Notes: generated from the letters alone by a model not told the origin. A stretch of 64,000 bases of DNA from Microvirga lotononidis (GCF_034627025.1 NZ_CP141048.1:2740001-2804000); one strand, 5' to 3'; shown: positions 20,928-28,628, counted from the stretch's first letter. Program-made: numbers and translations.

Positions 20928-22400
20928 TTACCAACGGACATACGTTGTCTGCTTGCGCAGGTAGCCGTCGAAACCGTACTTGCCGTCCTCGCCGCCGAGG
21001 CCCGAATGCTTCCAACCCGTGTGGAAGCCCTGGACCAGCTCTCCGCAAGGACGGTTGACGTAAAGCTCGCCGAACGAAAGCTCACGGGACAATCGCATGA
21101 CCCGGCGAAGATCGTTCGTGTACACGTAAGCCGACAGGCCATAGCTCGTGTCGTTGGCGAAGCTCAGCGCCTGCTCGAAACTGTCGACGGTCATCACCGG
21201 GGCCACGGGCCCGAAGATTTCCCGCTGCATCACGGATGCCCGATTGCTGTCGACCCGCAGCACGGTCGGTTCGAACCAGTGCCCACGGGCAAACTCGCCT
21301 TCGGTCAATCGACGTCCGCCGGCCAGGACCTCGGCCCCGGCTCCTATCGCCTCGTTGACGATCTCCTCGACCTTGTCCACCTCGGGCCGGTTCACCTTCG
21401 GCCCCATGTCGGGATTGGTCATGGGATCGGCGAGCCGCAGGCTTTTCACCCGCGAGACGAACTTATCGAGGAAGGGCTCGGCAACGGCCTTGTGCAGATA
21501 CATGCGCTCGTTGCAGGTGCAGATCTGTCCGCAATTCGTGAAGCGTGAGACGATGGCGGCTTCGACGGCCGCATCCAGATCCGCGTCCTCCAGAACGATG
21601 AACGGCGCCTTTCCGCCCAGTTCCAAACGGATGACCTTGAGGTCCTGCGCACCCGCCGCATAAATCTCCCGTCCTGCACGCACGCTGCCCGTCATGGAAA
21701 TGAGATCGCTCAGGGGCGACCGCACGAGGGCCTCGCCGACCGTGCGCCCGTCGCCGGTCACCACGTTGAGTACGCCTTTCGGCAGCCCGACCTCATGGGC
21801 GAGGCGGGCGATCTCGATGGCCGACAGGGGAGTGGATTCGTGGCCCTTCACGACGATGGTGTTGCCCGCGACAAGAGCCGGACCAATCTTGCGGGCCGCA
21901 AGCGCTGCCGGGTAGTTCCAAGCCGTCAGACCGACGACCACGCCAAAGGGAACGCGGCGGATCCAGACATCCTCGTTTGGATGGTCCGACGGCAGAAGAT
22001 CGCCCTCGATGCGCCGTGCGTTCTCGGCGGCATAGGTGAGAAACGTCACCACGGCGTCGATTTCGCCCTCGGCCTGGTTCAGGGGCTTTCCCTGCTCGCG
22101 CACCACGATCCGCGCAAGATGCGACTTCTCCCGGCGGACGGCCGCGGCGAGATCGAAAACGTAGCCGGCCCGTACGATGGGTGGGAGGGCCGCCCAGGCA
22201 GGCTGGGCACGCCTGGCGGCCTCCAGGGCGGCCGTCGCGTCGTTCGCCGAGCCGGCTGGGACGGTGGCGAAAACCAACTCGTTGGCCGGGTTTTCCACAT
22301 CCAGACGTCCCGGCGCCTGACCGTCCGTCCAGGCTCCATCGATGTACATCTGGTAGTGAGTCACGGTTTCAGCGGGGGCGGTCAGGGTGGGAGCCGTCAT
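20928..22400 (-). CDS. Aldehyde dehydrogenase, lactaldehyde/glycolaldehyde dehydrogenase (AldA)-like
   Basis: 490 residues from the ATG at 22400 (GGGAG upstream). Cofactor site FTGSVRAG-type block (MTGSVRAGREIY), general base in LELGGKAPFIV and the catalytic cysteine in NCGQICTCNERMY. The C-terminal GFHTGWKHSGLGGEDGKYG matches the pattern of E. coli AldA. It oxidises small aldehydes to acids with NAD(P). As first gene of the operon it probably handles an aldehyde released from the imported sugar. Confidence 0.9.
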   Translation of the reverse strand: MTAPTLTAPAETVTHYQMYIDGAWTDGQAPGRLDVENPANELVFATVPAGSANDATAALEAARRAQPAWAALPPIVRAGYVFDLAAAVRREKSHLARIVVREQGKPLNQAEGEIDAVVTFLTYAAENARRIEGDLLPSDHPNEDVWIRRVPFGVVVGLTAWNYPAALAARKIGPALVAGNTIVVKGHESTPLSAIEIARLAHEVGLPKGVLNVVTGDGRTVGEALVRSPLSDLISMTGSVRAGREIYAAGAQDLKVIRLELGGKAPFIVLEDADLDAAVEAAIVSRFTNCGQICTCNERMYLHKAVAEPFLDKFVSRVKSLRLADPMTNPDMGPKVNRPEVDKVEEIVNEAIGAGAEVLAGGRRLTEGEFARGHWFEPTVLRVDSNRASVMQREIFGPVAPVMTVDSFEQALSFANDTSYGLSAYVYTNDLRRVMRLSRELSFGELYVNRPCGELVQGFHTGWKHSGLGGEDGKYGFDGYLRKQTTYVRW

Positions 22401-22542
22401 CGCGTGCTCCCGTCGACACATCCGCCCTGAAGCGGGGCCGGGAAGCCTGACCCTTTCGTGCCTGCAAATGGCGCCACTCGTGTTTCCTCCGAGCTTGCTC
22501 AGGCTGAGCAACGTCAAACCAATCGTCGTTTTCCGATCTGTT

Positions 22543-22553
22543 TGGTATGACCG
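22543..22553. promoter_or_regulatory. Possible FadR-type operator upstream of aldehyde dehydrogenase
   Basis: TGGTATGACCG fits the FadR-family half-site arrangement TGGT-N3-ACC(A/G) with one mismatch in the outer base, flanked by TTT and AAA. It lies about 140 bases before the aldehyde dehydrogenase start and is paired with the cleaner site at 22676. Confidence 0.35.
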
Positions 22554-22675
22554 AAAGGAAGGATGGAACAGGGTAAGATGAACTGTCAAGGGCGGATCAC
22601 TATGCTCTAATACTCCTGAGATATGGTACTTTGAGACGTATCGAAGCTGTCCGTCACCTTAGGTAGGCTGGAGTT

Positions 22676-22686
22676 TGGTCCGACCA
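22676..22686. promoter_or_regulatory. Probable FadR-type operator near gntR
   Basis: TGGTC-C-GACCA is a perfect palindrome of the class bound by FadR-subfamily GntR proteins. It lies 74 bases before the regulator gene at 22760, in the divergent promoter region. Confidence 0.5.
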
Positions 22687-22759
22687 TATGCTAGCCGATG
22701 GAGAGGTTTCTTAACTGAGAGGCCTGTCGACGCGGGTGATCCGGCGAGGGGAGTGAGAC

Positions 22760-23500
22760 ATGGGGCACGGCGTGGAGCTGCTCGACACGAAGCCGGTCGG
22801 GCGTCGATCGGATGCAGTGACCCAGGAACTCGTGCGGATGATCCAGTCCGGCGACCTTCAGGAGGGCGATCGGTTGCCGGCCGAACGGGAGCTGATGCAG
22901 CGATATGGGGTGAGCCGGTCGGCGGTCCGAGAAGCTATTCTGTCGTTGGCCAATCGTGGGCTCGTCACAACCCGCCTTGGGCATCGCCCCATCGTGAGCA
23001 AGCCCGATTACGAGATCGCCATCGACAAGGTCGGCAATCTCATCGGGCATCTCGTGGTTGATCGCAGCGGGGTCTGGAACCTGTTCGAATCCCGGATCTT
23101 CCTTGAGGCGGCACTGGCACGTTGGGCGGCCAGCCATGCGCGACGTGACGATCTCGAAGAGCTTCGAGCCGCTCTGGAAGCCAATCGGCAGGCGATCGGC
23201 AACTCGTCTCAATTCGACGAAACCGATGCCGCCTTCCATGCGGTTCTCTATCGGATCCCGGGAAATCCCATCTATCCGGCCGTTCACAAAGCCTATGTGG
23301 AATGGCTTATCCAGCACTGGCGCTCCATGAAGCGCGGAGCCGATATCGACCAGATGAACTATGCGGGGCATGAAGCAATCTTCGATGCCATCACGGCGCG
23401 CGATCCGGACGGCGCCGAGGAGGCGCTGCGCCGTCATCTTGTCGCGGCCTGGGAATTCGTGCGATCAACATTCTCCGGGAAGCAAGTGCACGGACAATGA
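22760..23500 (+). CDS. GntR-family regulator, FadR subfamily
   Basis: 246 residues: winged helix (about 15-75, with LPAERELMQRYGVSRSAVREAI) and an FCD effector domain with DAAFHAVLYRI and GHEAIFDAI, the positions that hold the metal/ligand histidines. Divergent from the aldehyde dehydrogenase operon, so most likely its local repressor, releasing on binding a sugar acid. The regulator gene is the last host gene before the prophage junction. GGGGAGTGAG lies upstream of the start. Confidence 0.9.
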   Translation: MGHGVELLDTKPVGRRSDAVTQELVRMIQSGDLQEGDRLPAERELMQRYGVSRSAVREAILSLANRGLVTTRLGHRPIVSKPDYEIAIDKVGNLIGHLVVDRSGVWNLFESRIFLEAALARWAASHARRDDLEELRAALEANRQAIGNSSQFDETDAAFHAVLYRIPGNPIYPAVHKAYVEWLIQHWRSMKRGADIDQMNYAGHEAIFDAITARDPDGAEEALRRHLVAAWEFVRSTFSGKQVHGQ

Positions 23501-23611
23501 TACCTGAGGAGGCCTGATCGTCGCCTCGTGGCTCCATCTTCAGGTTCGGGGAGGATGGCCGAGCTCTTCGAGCAGCCTTCCTACCAGCTCTGCTGGCACG
23601 AACTGTCAGTC

Positions 23612-23630
23612 ATGATTCTATTTGAATCAT
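23612..23630. repeat. Inverted repeat in host intergenic region
   Basis: ATGATTC and GAATCAT flank TATTT (perfect 7-bp arms). It lies in the 447-base stretch 23501-23947, where no convincing gene is visible; overlapping open frames there have no ribosome-binding site. The function could be an operator or hairpin; unknown. Confidence 0.5.
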
Positions 23631-23892
23631 CGGATCCGACAATGCCACGGATATGCGCTTCTCGATGACTGAGGAATTCTTCCCGGCCGCATTCATGGCA
23701 CCAAGACCACTCGCTCATCTCGCACCCTTCAACCTGCGACAGCGCGGGAGCAGGCCAGGATTCCGTTTTGCCGGTTTTCCATGACTGGAAGCAACATGGT
23801 CGCACCCCGTTCCGCCGTGACACGACGACCTCGGGCTGCCCGATTGTGAGGGGTGTCGAACCTAGAACCCTTACCGCATAAGGGCGTTTGGC

Positions 23893-23941
23893 TGGTGCTG
23901 CCAGAGAGGATCGAACTCTCGACCTCTCCCTTACCAAGGGA
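23893..23941 (-). other. attL: 3' portion of tRNA-Thr(GGU), prophage attachment site
   Basis: In the minus sense the sequence reads as tRNA positions 28-76: anticodon loop TTGGTAA (anticodon GGT), stem GGGA, variable AGGTC, perfect T-stem GAGAG/CTCTC with loop TTCGATC, acceptor strand TGGCAGC, A and encoded CCA. Beyond position 28 the match stops: position 27 no longer pairs and there is no D-arm or 5' acceptor strand (GCTGCCA). The integrase stop codon lies 7 bases away. This is the usual trace of phage integration into a tRNA 3' half; the intact tRNA should be at the far prophage end, right of the window. Confidence 0.82.
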
Positions 23942-23947
23942 TTATAG

Positions 23948-25003
23948 TCACTCGCTAAGTGGCTCATTGTGCTCCTCTTTTTTCTTTGTAGACTTCTTTT
24001 CCACGCCTTTTCCACCAATTTTCGATTTCGTGAGGTCTGGCAGCATAGCCGCCTTCTTGGCCTCTTCGGAGGTCACGGCGTGTCTGTAGCGGGCCGCCGA
24101 CTTGATGTCCTTCCACGTGCCCGTGTCCGTCAGGCCCTTCGTGTCCAGCCCGGCATAGCGGGTCATCCACGTGCCGTAGGTGTGCCGGAAGACATGAAAC
24201 TTCACCCGAGGCGGCAGGGTGATCGAAGCTGCTTTGAGAGCGTCTCGCAGCTTCTTATAGAGAGCCCCGCTCTTATGATACCGGAACACGCAACCCTCCC
24301 GGTCTAGCCCCCTCGGATGGCTCTTGAGAGCATCCACCACGACAGGCGGCAGAAACACGGCCCTGGGCTCTCCGGTCTTGGTATCCGGCACATAGGCATA
24401 GTTATCGTCCAGCCGGACCATGCCGCAGTCGAGCGACAATCCCTCCTCCAGCCGCATCCCCGTATAGCAGAGCAGGACCAGCAGGATCGCGAACTCCTCG
24501 TCCCTGACTGACGCTGCTCTGAATAGGCTCTCGGCCTGCTCCGGCCACAGCCAATGGGTGCGCTTCTTCCCCTCGGCCCCTTTAGGTCTCCTGATTTTGA
24601 AATCTACCCCGGCCCGCTTAAGGATGGCCGACATGGGCGTGTAGACCTGCCGATTGCGGGTGGCGTTGTCCCCGTTTGGGTAGAGGGTGGCTGCCGCCTT
24701 ATCGATTGCCGCTTGGTCGATCCTGGTAAGAGGGGTCGTCTTGAAGTGGGAGGTCAGTGGGGCGAGGAACCTGTCGTCCCCACCAGCCTCCAGGTAGGCT
24801 AAGGCCGCGTCTGCGAAGGTTGGCCCTGTCTCCTCGCGGAAGGTGCCGGCCTCGATGTCCCGCTCGATCTTCTTGAGGACCTTTCGAGCCGTCGCCTTGT
24901 CAGGAGTTCTTGCAGATCGGTCAACGTATTGCCCGAGGTGGGTCCCGCGTATGGTGTAGTTCGTTGATTTCCCCGCGCGCGGCGGGTGGAGCTTGAGGGG
25001 CAT
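23948..25003 (-). CDS. int: Tyrosine-type site-specific integrase
   Basis: 351 residues. The C-terminal catalytic domain has the first Arg in CYTGMRLEEGLSL (about 183), the HxxR box HVFRHTYGTW (about 268) and the nucleophilic Tyr in SAARYRHA (about 305). The N-terminal part is a SAM-like/arm-binding region. The lysine-rich tail ends next to the tRNA-Thr fragment, consistent with integration there. It is the last gene of the leftward early operon and overlaps the upstream xis-like gene. Confidence 0.93.
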   Translation of the reverse strand: MPLKLHPPRAGKSTNYTIRGTHLGQYVDRSARTPDKATARKVLKKIERDIEAGTFREETGPTFADAALAYLEAGGDDRFLAPLTSHFKTTPLTRIDQAAIDKAAATLYPNGDNATRNRQVYTPMSAILKRAGVDFKIRRPKGAEGKKRTHWLWPEQAESLFRAASVRDEEFAILLVLLCYTGMRLEEGLSLDCGMVRLDDNYAYVPDTKTGEPRAVFLPPVVVDALKSHPRGLDREGCVFRYHKSGALYKKLRDALKAASITLPPRVKFHVFRHTYGTWMTRYAGLDTKGLTDTGTWKDIKSAARYRHAVTSEEAKKAAMLPDLTKSKIGGKGVEKKSTKKKEEHNEPLSE

Positions 25004-25185
25004 GGCAGGGCATCGAATAAGAGGTTGATATGGTCTTCGGTAAAGAGCTTGGTCCGTCCAGCCTGGCGGAAGTACTCTTTGCCTCGGGGCAGGGTCAGCA
25101 GGAAGTCACGCAGCCACCGCTCGCTCTTGTGGAGCCGCTGGGCGACCTCCTTCATGGAGTAGGTTTTGAGGTCTGGTCGGCTCAT
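24799..25185 (-). CDS. Excisionase-like small DNA-binding protein
   Basis: 128 residues. The N-terminal helix-turn-helix (YSMKEVAQRLHKSERWLRDFL, then RTKLFTEDHINLLFDALPC) is the MerR/Xis-like module that precedes integrases in rhizobial prophages. The Ser/Arg/Thr-rich C-terminus overlaps the integrase gene by 205 bases in another frame; the tail matches my recollection of homologues in other prophages, so the overlap is probably genuine. Its ATG overlaps the stop of the upstream gene (ATGA). Confidence 0.72.
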   Translation of the reverse strand: MSRPDLKTYSMKEVAQRLHKSERWLRDFLLTLPRGKEYFRQAGRTKLFTEDHINLLFDALPCPSSSTRRARGNQRTTPYAGPTSGNTLTDLQELLTRRRLERSSRRSSGTSRPAPSARRQGQPSQTRP

Positions 25186-25427
25186 GCAGCCACCTTCGTT
25201 TGGGTGGAGGCGGATACGAGTTTCGCGATAGCCTCGCCGATAGCCTTGCGCCGGTCGTCGGGGGGCATATCGAGGCTCAGTGTTTTGCGGTCGAGATAGC
25301 CATGCTTGATGAGCCAATTCGCTTGAGGGAATGTCACCGGAACAAAAACGACATCCAGGATGCCTTCCCGCTTTCTCTTGCGATAAAGCCTCATCCGCTC
25401 GGCTACGGGGACTGGCTTCTTTCTCAC
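25182..25427 (-). CDS. Small phage protein, unknown function
   Basis: 81 residues from a GTG at 25427 that overlaps the stop of the upstream gene (GTGA). The N-terminus is basic (KKPVPVAERMRLYRKRKREG), followed by a compact region with PQANWLIKHGYL and PPDDRRKAIGEAIAKLV. The basic start and helical tail suggest nucleic-acid binding, but no family is recognised. Coupled by ATGA to the xis-like gene downstream. Confidence 0.6.
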   Translation of the reverse strand: MRKKPVPVAERMRLYRKRKREGILDVVFVPVTFPQANWLIKHGYLDRKTLSLDMPPDDRRKAIGEAIAKLVSASTQTKVAA

Positions 25428-25633
25428 GGCAAGTACCTCTTCTTCTGAGGGCGCCGGAGGCCGTCCTTGAGCGCCATGTCTGCGGTGAAGATCAGTTCCC
25501 ATATATCGGCATAGGGGTCAGACCTGATTTCGATCAGCGCCTCACGGAAGCGGTTATTCTCTTCCTTGAGCGCGAGGAGAGCCACCATCATCCTGATAAG
25601 CAGCCCCGTCTCCACCTGCGTGGTGTGGGTCAT
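25424..25633 (-). CDS. Small phage protein, unknown function
   Basis: 69 residues from the ATG at 25633 overlapping the upstream stop (ATGA). Helical, with ALLALKEENNRFREALIEIRSD followed by an acidic/aromatic stretch YADIWELIF. No recognised domain. Its end overlaps the next gene's GTG. Confidence 0.6.
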   Translation of the reverse strand: MTHTTQVETGLLIRMMVALLALKEENNRFREALIEIRSDPYADIWELIFTADMALKDGLRRPQKKRYLP

Positions 25634-25884
25634 GGCTCGTTCCACATCTTATAGTTTGGATCCACACCTGGGCTCGACTGGTCGCTCGAACCCGATTGCG
25701 GGGAGGGTGGCCGAGAGAACATCTCGTCCCGCGCCACGGCTCGCATAAAGGCTTCGATCTCCTCCAACTCGGCCACCGCAACCATTCGAGCGGTCTGCTC
25801 TGAAATGCCGTCCCGGTTGGCGATCCTCGGCCAAGCCTTCCTCAGCAACCTGTCTCTGATCGTCTCAAGATCCTCGTTCATCAT
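25630..25884 (-). CDS. Small phage protein, unknown function
   Basis: 84 residues from the ATG at 25884 (GAGG 5 bases upstream; ATG at 25881 also possible). A helical acidic N-terminal half (LETIRDRLLRKAWPRIANRDG, AVAELEEIEAFMRAVARDEM) and a Ser/Pro-rich tail. No recognised family. The gap 25885-26024 upstream holds a short repeat (25995-26020) but no gene. Confidence 0.55.
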   Translation of the reverse strand: MMNEDLETIRDRLLRKAWPRIANRDGISEQTARMVAVAELEEIEAFMRAVARDEMFSRPPSPQSGSSDQSSPGVDPNYKMWNEP

Positions 25885-25994
25885 CGTCCTCAATCATCCA
25901 TGACCGTAGGGGAAGCGCAGATAAGTTCGGGGTCCGCGCTCAAAAGCTGTTAAATCAGTTGGTTAGTTGAGGGAGGCTTGGTTAACTCTCCCGC

Positions 25995-26020
25995 GCATAA
26001 GGCCGTCTTTGACAAGAAGT
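25995..26020. repeat. Short repeat downstream of early genes, copy 1
   Basis: GCATAAGGCCGTCTTTGACA plus AGAAGT nearly matches the 26-base element at 27245-27270. Each copy sits immediately downstream (minus sense) of an early gene stop codon. Confidence 0.5.
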
Positions 26021-26024
26021 GGAT

Positions 26025-26321
26025 CTAGTTGCGCTTCGACCCGAGTGCGATTGTCACCGCTGGCTTGGTTACGCCAAAACGTCGGGCAATATCGGCGCGG
26101 CTTACTCCCTGCGCCTCCAGGCGTCTGGCCTTGTCCCGGCAGAACTTCGGTTTGCGCCCGCTGGGCTTCCAGCCTCCCGGCGGGGGCGCAATGTCCTTGG
26201 TGTGATCGCGAACGGTGCAGGGCTCGACATCGTGGATGGCCGCCAACTCACTCAGGCTCATGCTCTGGCGGTTCTCGCGCATGTGGCGGCGCATGTGGTT
26301 TGTGACCTTGTTGGCCGTCAC
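26025..26321 (-). CDS. Helix-turn-helix protein, resolvase/terminase-small-like
   Basis: 98 residues with two helix-turn-helix-like stretches: SLSELAAIHDVEPCTVRDHT and, near the C-terminus, GVSRADIARRFGVTKPAVTIAL. The second resembles the Hin-type recognition helix. Probably a phage DNA-binding regulator. ATG overlaps the upstream stop (ATGA). Confidence 0.65.
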   Translation of the reverse strand: MTANKVTNHMRRHMRENRQSMSLSELAAIHDVEPCTVRDHTKDIAPPPGGWKPSGRKPKFCRDKARRLEAQGVSRADIARRFGVTKPAVTIALGSKRN

Positions 26322-26518
26322 GGGTTCACCCTTTCCAGGGTTCGCCGTGCGATTTCCTGGGCATCTCCTTCGCCGTCCGCAATCGCCTCCAGTGCCATCC
26401 GCAGTCGGTCAATCTCGTCTGCTGCTTCAAGCATGAATTGCTTCTTAAGGGAGGGCCAGCCCGGCCCCTCGTTGTAGTCGCGCAGTCGTTCCGTGATGTA
26501 AGCGGTCTTATGTGCCAT
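26318..26518 (-). CDS. Small phage protein, unknown function
   Basis: 66 residues from the ATG at 26518. Mostly helical and acidic (ITERLRDYNEGPGWP, LEAADEIDRLRMALEAIADG, AQEIARRTLERV). No recognised family; phage proteins of similar make-up (AADEIDRLR) are common early products. Coupled by ATGA to the helix-turn-helix gene. Confidence 0.6.
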   Translation of the reverse strand: MAHKTAYITERLRDYNEGPGWPSLKKQFMLEAADEIDRLRMALEAIADGEGDAQEIARRTLERVNP

Positions 26519-26550
26519 GTTATCTCCTGCCTGGATTCCGGGTGTCTGGT

Positions 26551-27204
26551 TCACAGCTTCAAAGCCTCTTGCTTCGGGGGCAGGGCGTCATTCGCGGCGG
26601 CGAAGAGGTCCGGCTGATCAATGGCCTTGGCGATCCGGGCGCGGGCGATGTCGAAATAATCTGGGTTCATCTCAATGCCGATGAACTTGCGCCCTAGTCT
26701 GACGGCGGCGACTCCGGTTGTTCCCGATCCCATAAACGGGTCAAGGATTGTCTTGCCCGCAACAAAACCAAGAGCCCACGTCATCACGCGCAGAGGCTTT
26801 TGTGTGGGGTGCCCCGTCCGCTCATCATGCTCCCGTGTGGCGGCGATTGTGTGCCGTAGAAGGCGACTGTTCGCATCCATATTCGTCCACGCTAGTTCAA
26901 CATCGGCCATGGACGGCGGCGCGTCGGGCTTGTGCCACGTCAGCCAGCAGCGCGAGGCCGGCAAACCGTAATAATTGCCGCCCCACACGATCAATTCCTT
27001 GCCGGCCTTCAGGATGGCGCCCAACTCATCGACTGTGTTGGCGTCCCACTCGAACGATCCGCCCCAGGTGCCGCCATTCAGCCGCTTGCCTAGCCCGTAG
27101 GGCGGGTCTGTCACGATTGCGCACACCTCGCCAAGCGTCGGCACGATCTCCCGGCAGTCTCCCAGGTAGAGCGTCACGTCGTCCGATAGGTGCTCAACTC
27201 TCAT
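26551..27204 (-). CDS. DNA adenine/cytosine-N4 methyltransferase, beta-class order
   Basis: 217 residues from the ATG at 27204. DPPYG (catalytic motif IV) at residues 33-37 precedes the AdoMet motif DPFMGSGTTG near residue 155, the order seen in beta-class enzymes; FIGIEMNPDYFDIARARI follows. It methylates an exocyclic amino group in DNA. No restriction endonuclease gene is adjacent, so it is an orphan phage methylase, perhaps protecting phage DNA or timing gene expression. Confidence 0.9.
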   Translation of the reverse strand: MRVEHLSDDVTLYLGDCREIVPTLGEVCAIVTDPPYGLGKRLNGGTWGGSFEWDANTVDELGAILKAGKELIVWGGNYYGLPASRCWLTWHKPDAPPSMADVELAWTNMDANSRLLRHTIAATREHDERTGHPTQKPLRVMTWALGFVAGKTILDPFMGSGTTGVAAVRLGRKFIGIEMNPDYFDIARARIAKAIDQPDLFAAANDALPPKQEALKL

Positions 27205-27244
27205 CTTCTGCCCCAAAATGTTTCGTTATTTACTGTCTGGATTC

Positions 27245-27270
27245 GCATAAGCGGCCTTTGGACAAGAAGT
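27245..27270. repeat. Short repeat downstream of early genes, copy 2
   Basis: GCATAAGCGGCCTTTGGACA plus AGAAGT; partner of 25995-26020. Confidence 0.5.
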
Positions 27271-27527
27271 CAGACCGGCTCGGGGATCTCTTGCGACTGA
27301 TCCACCACGTCGGCCTTGATGCCCATGTCGGCGAGCGGGCCGTAGCCTTCGGTAAAACGTGGGCTCAACAGTCCACGCGCCTCTAGCTGCGCGATGTGCA
27401 TGATGTGATCTTCGACCTCGTGAAAGTCGTAGAAGCTCTCGCGGAACTCCCGCATAAACTCGGGAGTGAATTTGCTCTCATCCACCTCGACTTCTACGAT
27501 CATTGTCACTTCGACGGTTTTCTTCAT
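27270..27527 (-). CDS. Small phage protein, unknown function
   Basis: 85 residues beginning with a beta-strand-like repeat of Val/Glu (KKTVEVTMIVEVEVDESKF), then helices (FTPEFMREFRESFYDFHEVE). The arrangement is like other phage early proteins that start with an alternating Val/Asp strand (compare 32759-33025). No known family. Confidence 0.65.
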   Translation of the reverse strand: MKKTVEVTMIVEVEVDESKFTPEFMREFRESFYDFHEVEDHIMHIAQLEARGLLSPRFTEGYGPLADMGIKADVVDQSQEIPEPV

Positions 27528-27576
27528 GATTGCTTTCCTCTGGATTCGCAGAACATCAATTCTGACAACTATCGGC

Positions 27577-27798
27577 TTATTTTCCGCTCAAGAACTCATT
27601 GAGCGTCTTGCCGCCGAGTTCGTTGCGCTCGAATTGCTCGATCCGCCCCTTGGCGCTGCGCTTCTTTTCGTAGTGCTCAACGATAGCCTGGGCCGGAAGC
27701 ACATAGCGTTCCCAATGCATCCCAGTGTCATCGTTGTGCCCCAGGCGGCGGGCGATGATGCGGGCGATTTCTTCAACTTCTGCTTCGTTACCTGTCAT
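27577..27798 (-). CDS. Small phage protein, unknown function
   Basis: 73 residues: an acidic helical start (EAEVEEIARIIARRLGH) resembling a small helical family seen in phage early regions, then HWERYVLPAQAIVEHYEK and a basic linker. No enzymatic motif. Separate gene with its own leader (27799-27909) that carries an inverted GCGCAGA/TCTGCGC repeat. Confidence 0.65.
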   Translation of the reverse strand: MTGNEAEVEEIARIIARRLGHNDDTGMHWERYVLPAQAIVEHYEKKRSAKGRIEQFERNELGGKTLNEFLSGK

Positions 27799-27869
27799 TG
27801 TTCGTCCTCGGGTTGTTTAGGAGTTGTCTTCAAACGATCGTTAGTACGTACCTTCAGGGTTTGTACAAA

Positions 27870-27894
27870 GCGCAGATACCTTCTCTCTCTGCGC
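27870..27894. repeat. Inverted repeat and 19-base duplicated leader element, copy 1
   Basis: GCGCAGA and TCTGCGC arms flank an 11-base CT-rich loop. The 19 bases 27876-27894 are identical to 28198-28216, where they supply the ribosome-binding site of the ASCH gene. Confidence 0.6.
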
Positions 27895-27909
27895 GACTGG
27901 ATTGAATTA

Positions 27910-28191
27910 TCAGGGGGTTAGGGAGACATCGATGGCGTAGACCTCGACCGGATCAGGCCCGAAATGCGGGTGCGTGATCTCCGTCCTGCGGTAGCCGCGC
28001 CAAGGGCGCTCCAGGCGCCGGCTCTGATCGCCCCGGCTCGGATAGCCGAGGGTCAGCACGATCCCATCATAGTCCCGGCCCTCAAGGCGCTTCTGCCAGT
28101 AGGGCGTGACTAATCTGAACTCTTCCGGCTTTGAGCCGTCACGAATGGCGTTGAAATACTCGGCCTTGAGCGAAAGGGTCAGCTTGCTCAT
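27910..28191 (-). CDS. ASCH-domain protein
   Basis: 93 residues with the short ASCH/PUA-like pattern: LSLKAEYFNAIRDGSKPEEFRL near the start (the Gly-Xaa-Lys/Glu-Arg element) and a beta-rich remainder with YDGIVLTLGYP and PWRGYRRTEITHPHFGP. ASCH proteins bind RNA or modified nucleosides; phage copies are widespread and uncharacterised. Overlaps the upstream gene by ATGA. An RBS-like GAGAGAGAAGG is visible at 28198-28216 in the minus sense. Confidence 0.75.
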   Translation of the reverse strand: MSKLTLSLKAEYFNAIRDGSKPEEFRLVTPYWQKRLEGRDYDGIVLTLGYPSRGDQSRRLERPWRGYRRTEITHPHFGPDPVEVYAIDVSLTP

Positions 28192-28628
28192 TCTCTTATA
28201 CCTTCTCTCTCTGCGCTTTGATTTTGAATAGGTTGGGATTGGGCGTCGGACGGGCTGGCAGGCTTCGCCCCGAGCCCAAGGTCTCGGCCCTCCGGGTTGC
28301 CATCCCTGACGCTGGCGGCATTCCCGCCCGTGCCTTCAACTAGACGAGACCTAGCCCGTGCCCTTCGAAACTCTTGAAGCGCAGCGGCCTCCTCGTCGTC
28401 GAAGGACCAGAACTTCAGTCCAAGCGCATTGAGCAGGTTGGTGGCAGCATACACGCCGGCTGTGCTGCTCGACCGGCACGAGTATCCCCAAACAGCAGCA
28501 TGAATGATCGACGCTGCGACCTCCCGGGAATAAAACCGCTCCTCTTCGGGTCCATAGCTGTCTTTCTGCGTGTCGAGCAGCTCGTTCACCTTATCGGCAA
28601 TCATGTGATTAAGCAGAGACCAAGCCAT
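28188..28628 (-). CDS. Phage protein, unknown function
   Basis: 146 residues. N-terminal helical part (SLLNHMIADKVNELLDTQ, REVAASIIHAAVWGY) followed by a low-complexity Ser/Gly/Asn/Gln tail after residue 95. No recognised domain. ATGA overlap with the ASCH gene. Confidence 0.55.
   Translation of the reverse strand: MAWSLLNHMIADKVNELLDTQKDSYGPEEERFYSREVAASIIHAAVWGYSCRSSSTAGVYAATNLLNALGLKFWSFDDEEAAALQEFRRARARSRLVEGTGGNAASVRDGNPEGRDLGLGAKPASPSDAQSQPIQNQSAEREGIRE
28198..28216. repeat. 19-base duplicated leader element, copy 2
   Basis: Identical to 27876-27894. Here the minus-strand GAGAGAGAAGG serves as ribosome-binding site of the ASCH gene. Confidence 0.6.

Noticed and set aside
23845..23890. 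tRNA-like anticodon stem (CCCTT/AAGGG, loop with GCG) just left of the tRNA-Thr fragment
   Set aside because: No matching T-arm, D-arm or acceptor stem; probably a simple hairpin downstream of the tRNA.
23581..24018. 145-codon minus-strand frame across the prophage junction
   Set aside because: It runs through the tRNA fragment, has no ribosome site and reads like non-coding sequence.
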